Part shown: in pieces, positions 6,106 to 6,188 of the stretch
Numbering within the stretch: position 1 is the stretch's first letter
Layout of the letters: the number at the start of each line of letters is the position of its first letter
Source of the DNA: Planctomycetes bacterium RBG_13_46_10
GTDB taxonomy: Bacteria > Planctomycetota > Phycisphaerae > Sedimentisphaerales > Anaerobacaceae
DNA: 6,188 bases
Direction of reading: 5' to 3'
Assembly: GCA_001824645.1 (NCBI GenBank)
Contig: MHYD01000062.1
Coordinates: forward strand, 22,561 to 28,748
The notes under the pieces: generated by a model
Database searches by the model: none
Told to the model about the DNA's origin: nothing
The model's input: the letters and a program-made list of their open reading frames with translations, nothing else
Made by a program: the position numbers and the translations under genes

Positions 6106-6188
6106 ATGAACAAAAACCTTAAAGACAAAACGCTCGATGAGCTTGAGCAGATAGTGGCCTGCCCCGAGCTGGGTCGAGGGGTCGAGAT
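6106..6188 (+). CDS. Partial ORF, possible RlmN N-terminus, runs off the window
   Basis: From the ATG at 6106 the frame stays open to the window end (27 full codons). The first residues, MNKNLKDKTLDELEQIV, resemble the start of RlmN, the radical-SAM enzyme that methylates A2503 of 23S rRNA and A37 of some tRNAs; many RlmN proteins begin with a similar Leu-x-Asp-x-Thr-Leu-x-Glu-Leu helix. The catalytic CxxxCxxC motif would lie beyond the window, so this cannot be confirmed. After residue 17 the reading becomes ACPELGRGVE, which does not look like RlmN and coincides with a GC-rich repeat-like sequence, so the gene may carry an in-frame insertion or be damaged. No Shine-Dalgarno is seen at usual spacing, and the ftsK terminator sits just upstream. 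Confidence 0.45.
   Translation, partial: MNKNLKDKTLDELEQIVACPELGRGVE
6162..6181. repeat. GC-rich REP-like sequence
   Basis: This stretch starts CCCCGAGC and ends GTCGAGGGG. Its arms can pair as CCC-CGA with TCG-A-GGG, leaving one bulged base. It resembles, from memory, a dispersed repeat of the form CCCTGAGC-nn-GTCGAAGGG found across many environmental bacterial genomes. It sits inside the start of the partial ORF and is sharply richer in GC than its surroundings. It may extend past the window. Confidence 0.45.

Noticed and set aside
1..6188. CRISPR arrays, tRNA or rRNA genes, insertion sequences
   Set aside because: Reading both strands showed no regularly spaced direct repeats, no cloverleaf or rRNA-like sequence, and no transposase motif.

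Overview
The window reads as a chromosomal segment of a bacterium with moderate GC content. The FtsK and tagaturonate-epimerase proteins resemble what I remember from Planctomycetota of the Phycisphaerae/Sedimentisphaerales type. That is an impression from protein style, not a computed placement. Weak Shine-Dalgarno signals at ftsK and at the last ORF fit it but do not prove it.

Layout from left to right. (1) At 44-1297 (+) lies a complete gene for a UxaE-type tagaturonate epimerase (hexuronate catabolism), with a clear GAGGAG ribosome site and a GTG start. (2) At 1281-3183 (-) lies a visibly more AT-rich two-gene cassette, tail-to-tail with uxaE. It holds a winged-helix, AbiEi-like antitoxin/regulator (2104-3183) and, overlapping it by 8 nt, an AbiEii-like nucleotidyltransferase toxin. 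The toxin frame is broken by one in-frame TAA (1623-1625) into an N-terminal part (1623-2111) and a C-terminal part (1281-1622). (3) At 3184-3489 is a 306-nt divergent intergenic region rich in symmetry. It has three operator-like inverted repeats on the antitoxin side, a 136-nt long-range inverted repeat in the middle, and a perfect 8-bp hairpin just before ftsK. (4) At 3490-6021 (+) is a complete FtsK/SpoIIIE DNA translocase with membrane, alpha, motor and gamma domains. (5) At 6072-6095 is a strong Rho-independent terminator. (6) At 6106 a further ORF begins and runs off the window. Its first residues look like the start of RlmN, but a GC-rich, REP-like sequence follows within about 20 codons.

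uxaE and ftsK look like stable chromosomal genes. The antitoxin/nucleotidyltransferase pair looks like an accessory defence or toxin-antitoxin module placed between them, on the opposite strand and with a different base composition. If the TAA is real, the toxin is either inactivated, leaving an orphan antitoxin/regulator, or made as two pieces. The palindromes upstream of the antitoxin would suit the negative autoregulation known for AbiE systems. The most notable features are the split toxin, the operator-like palindromes, the structured ftsK leader and the REP-like sequence at the right edge.
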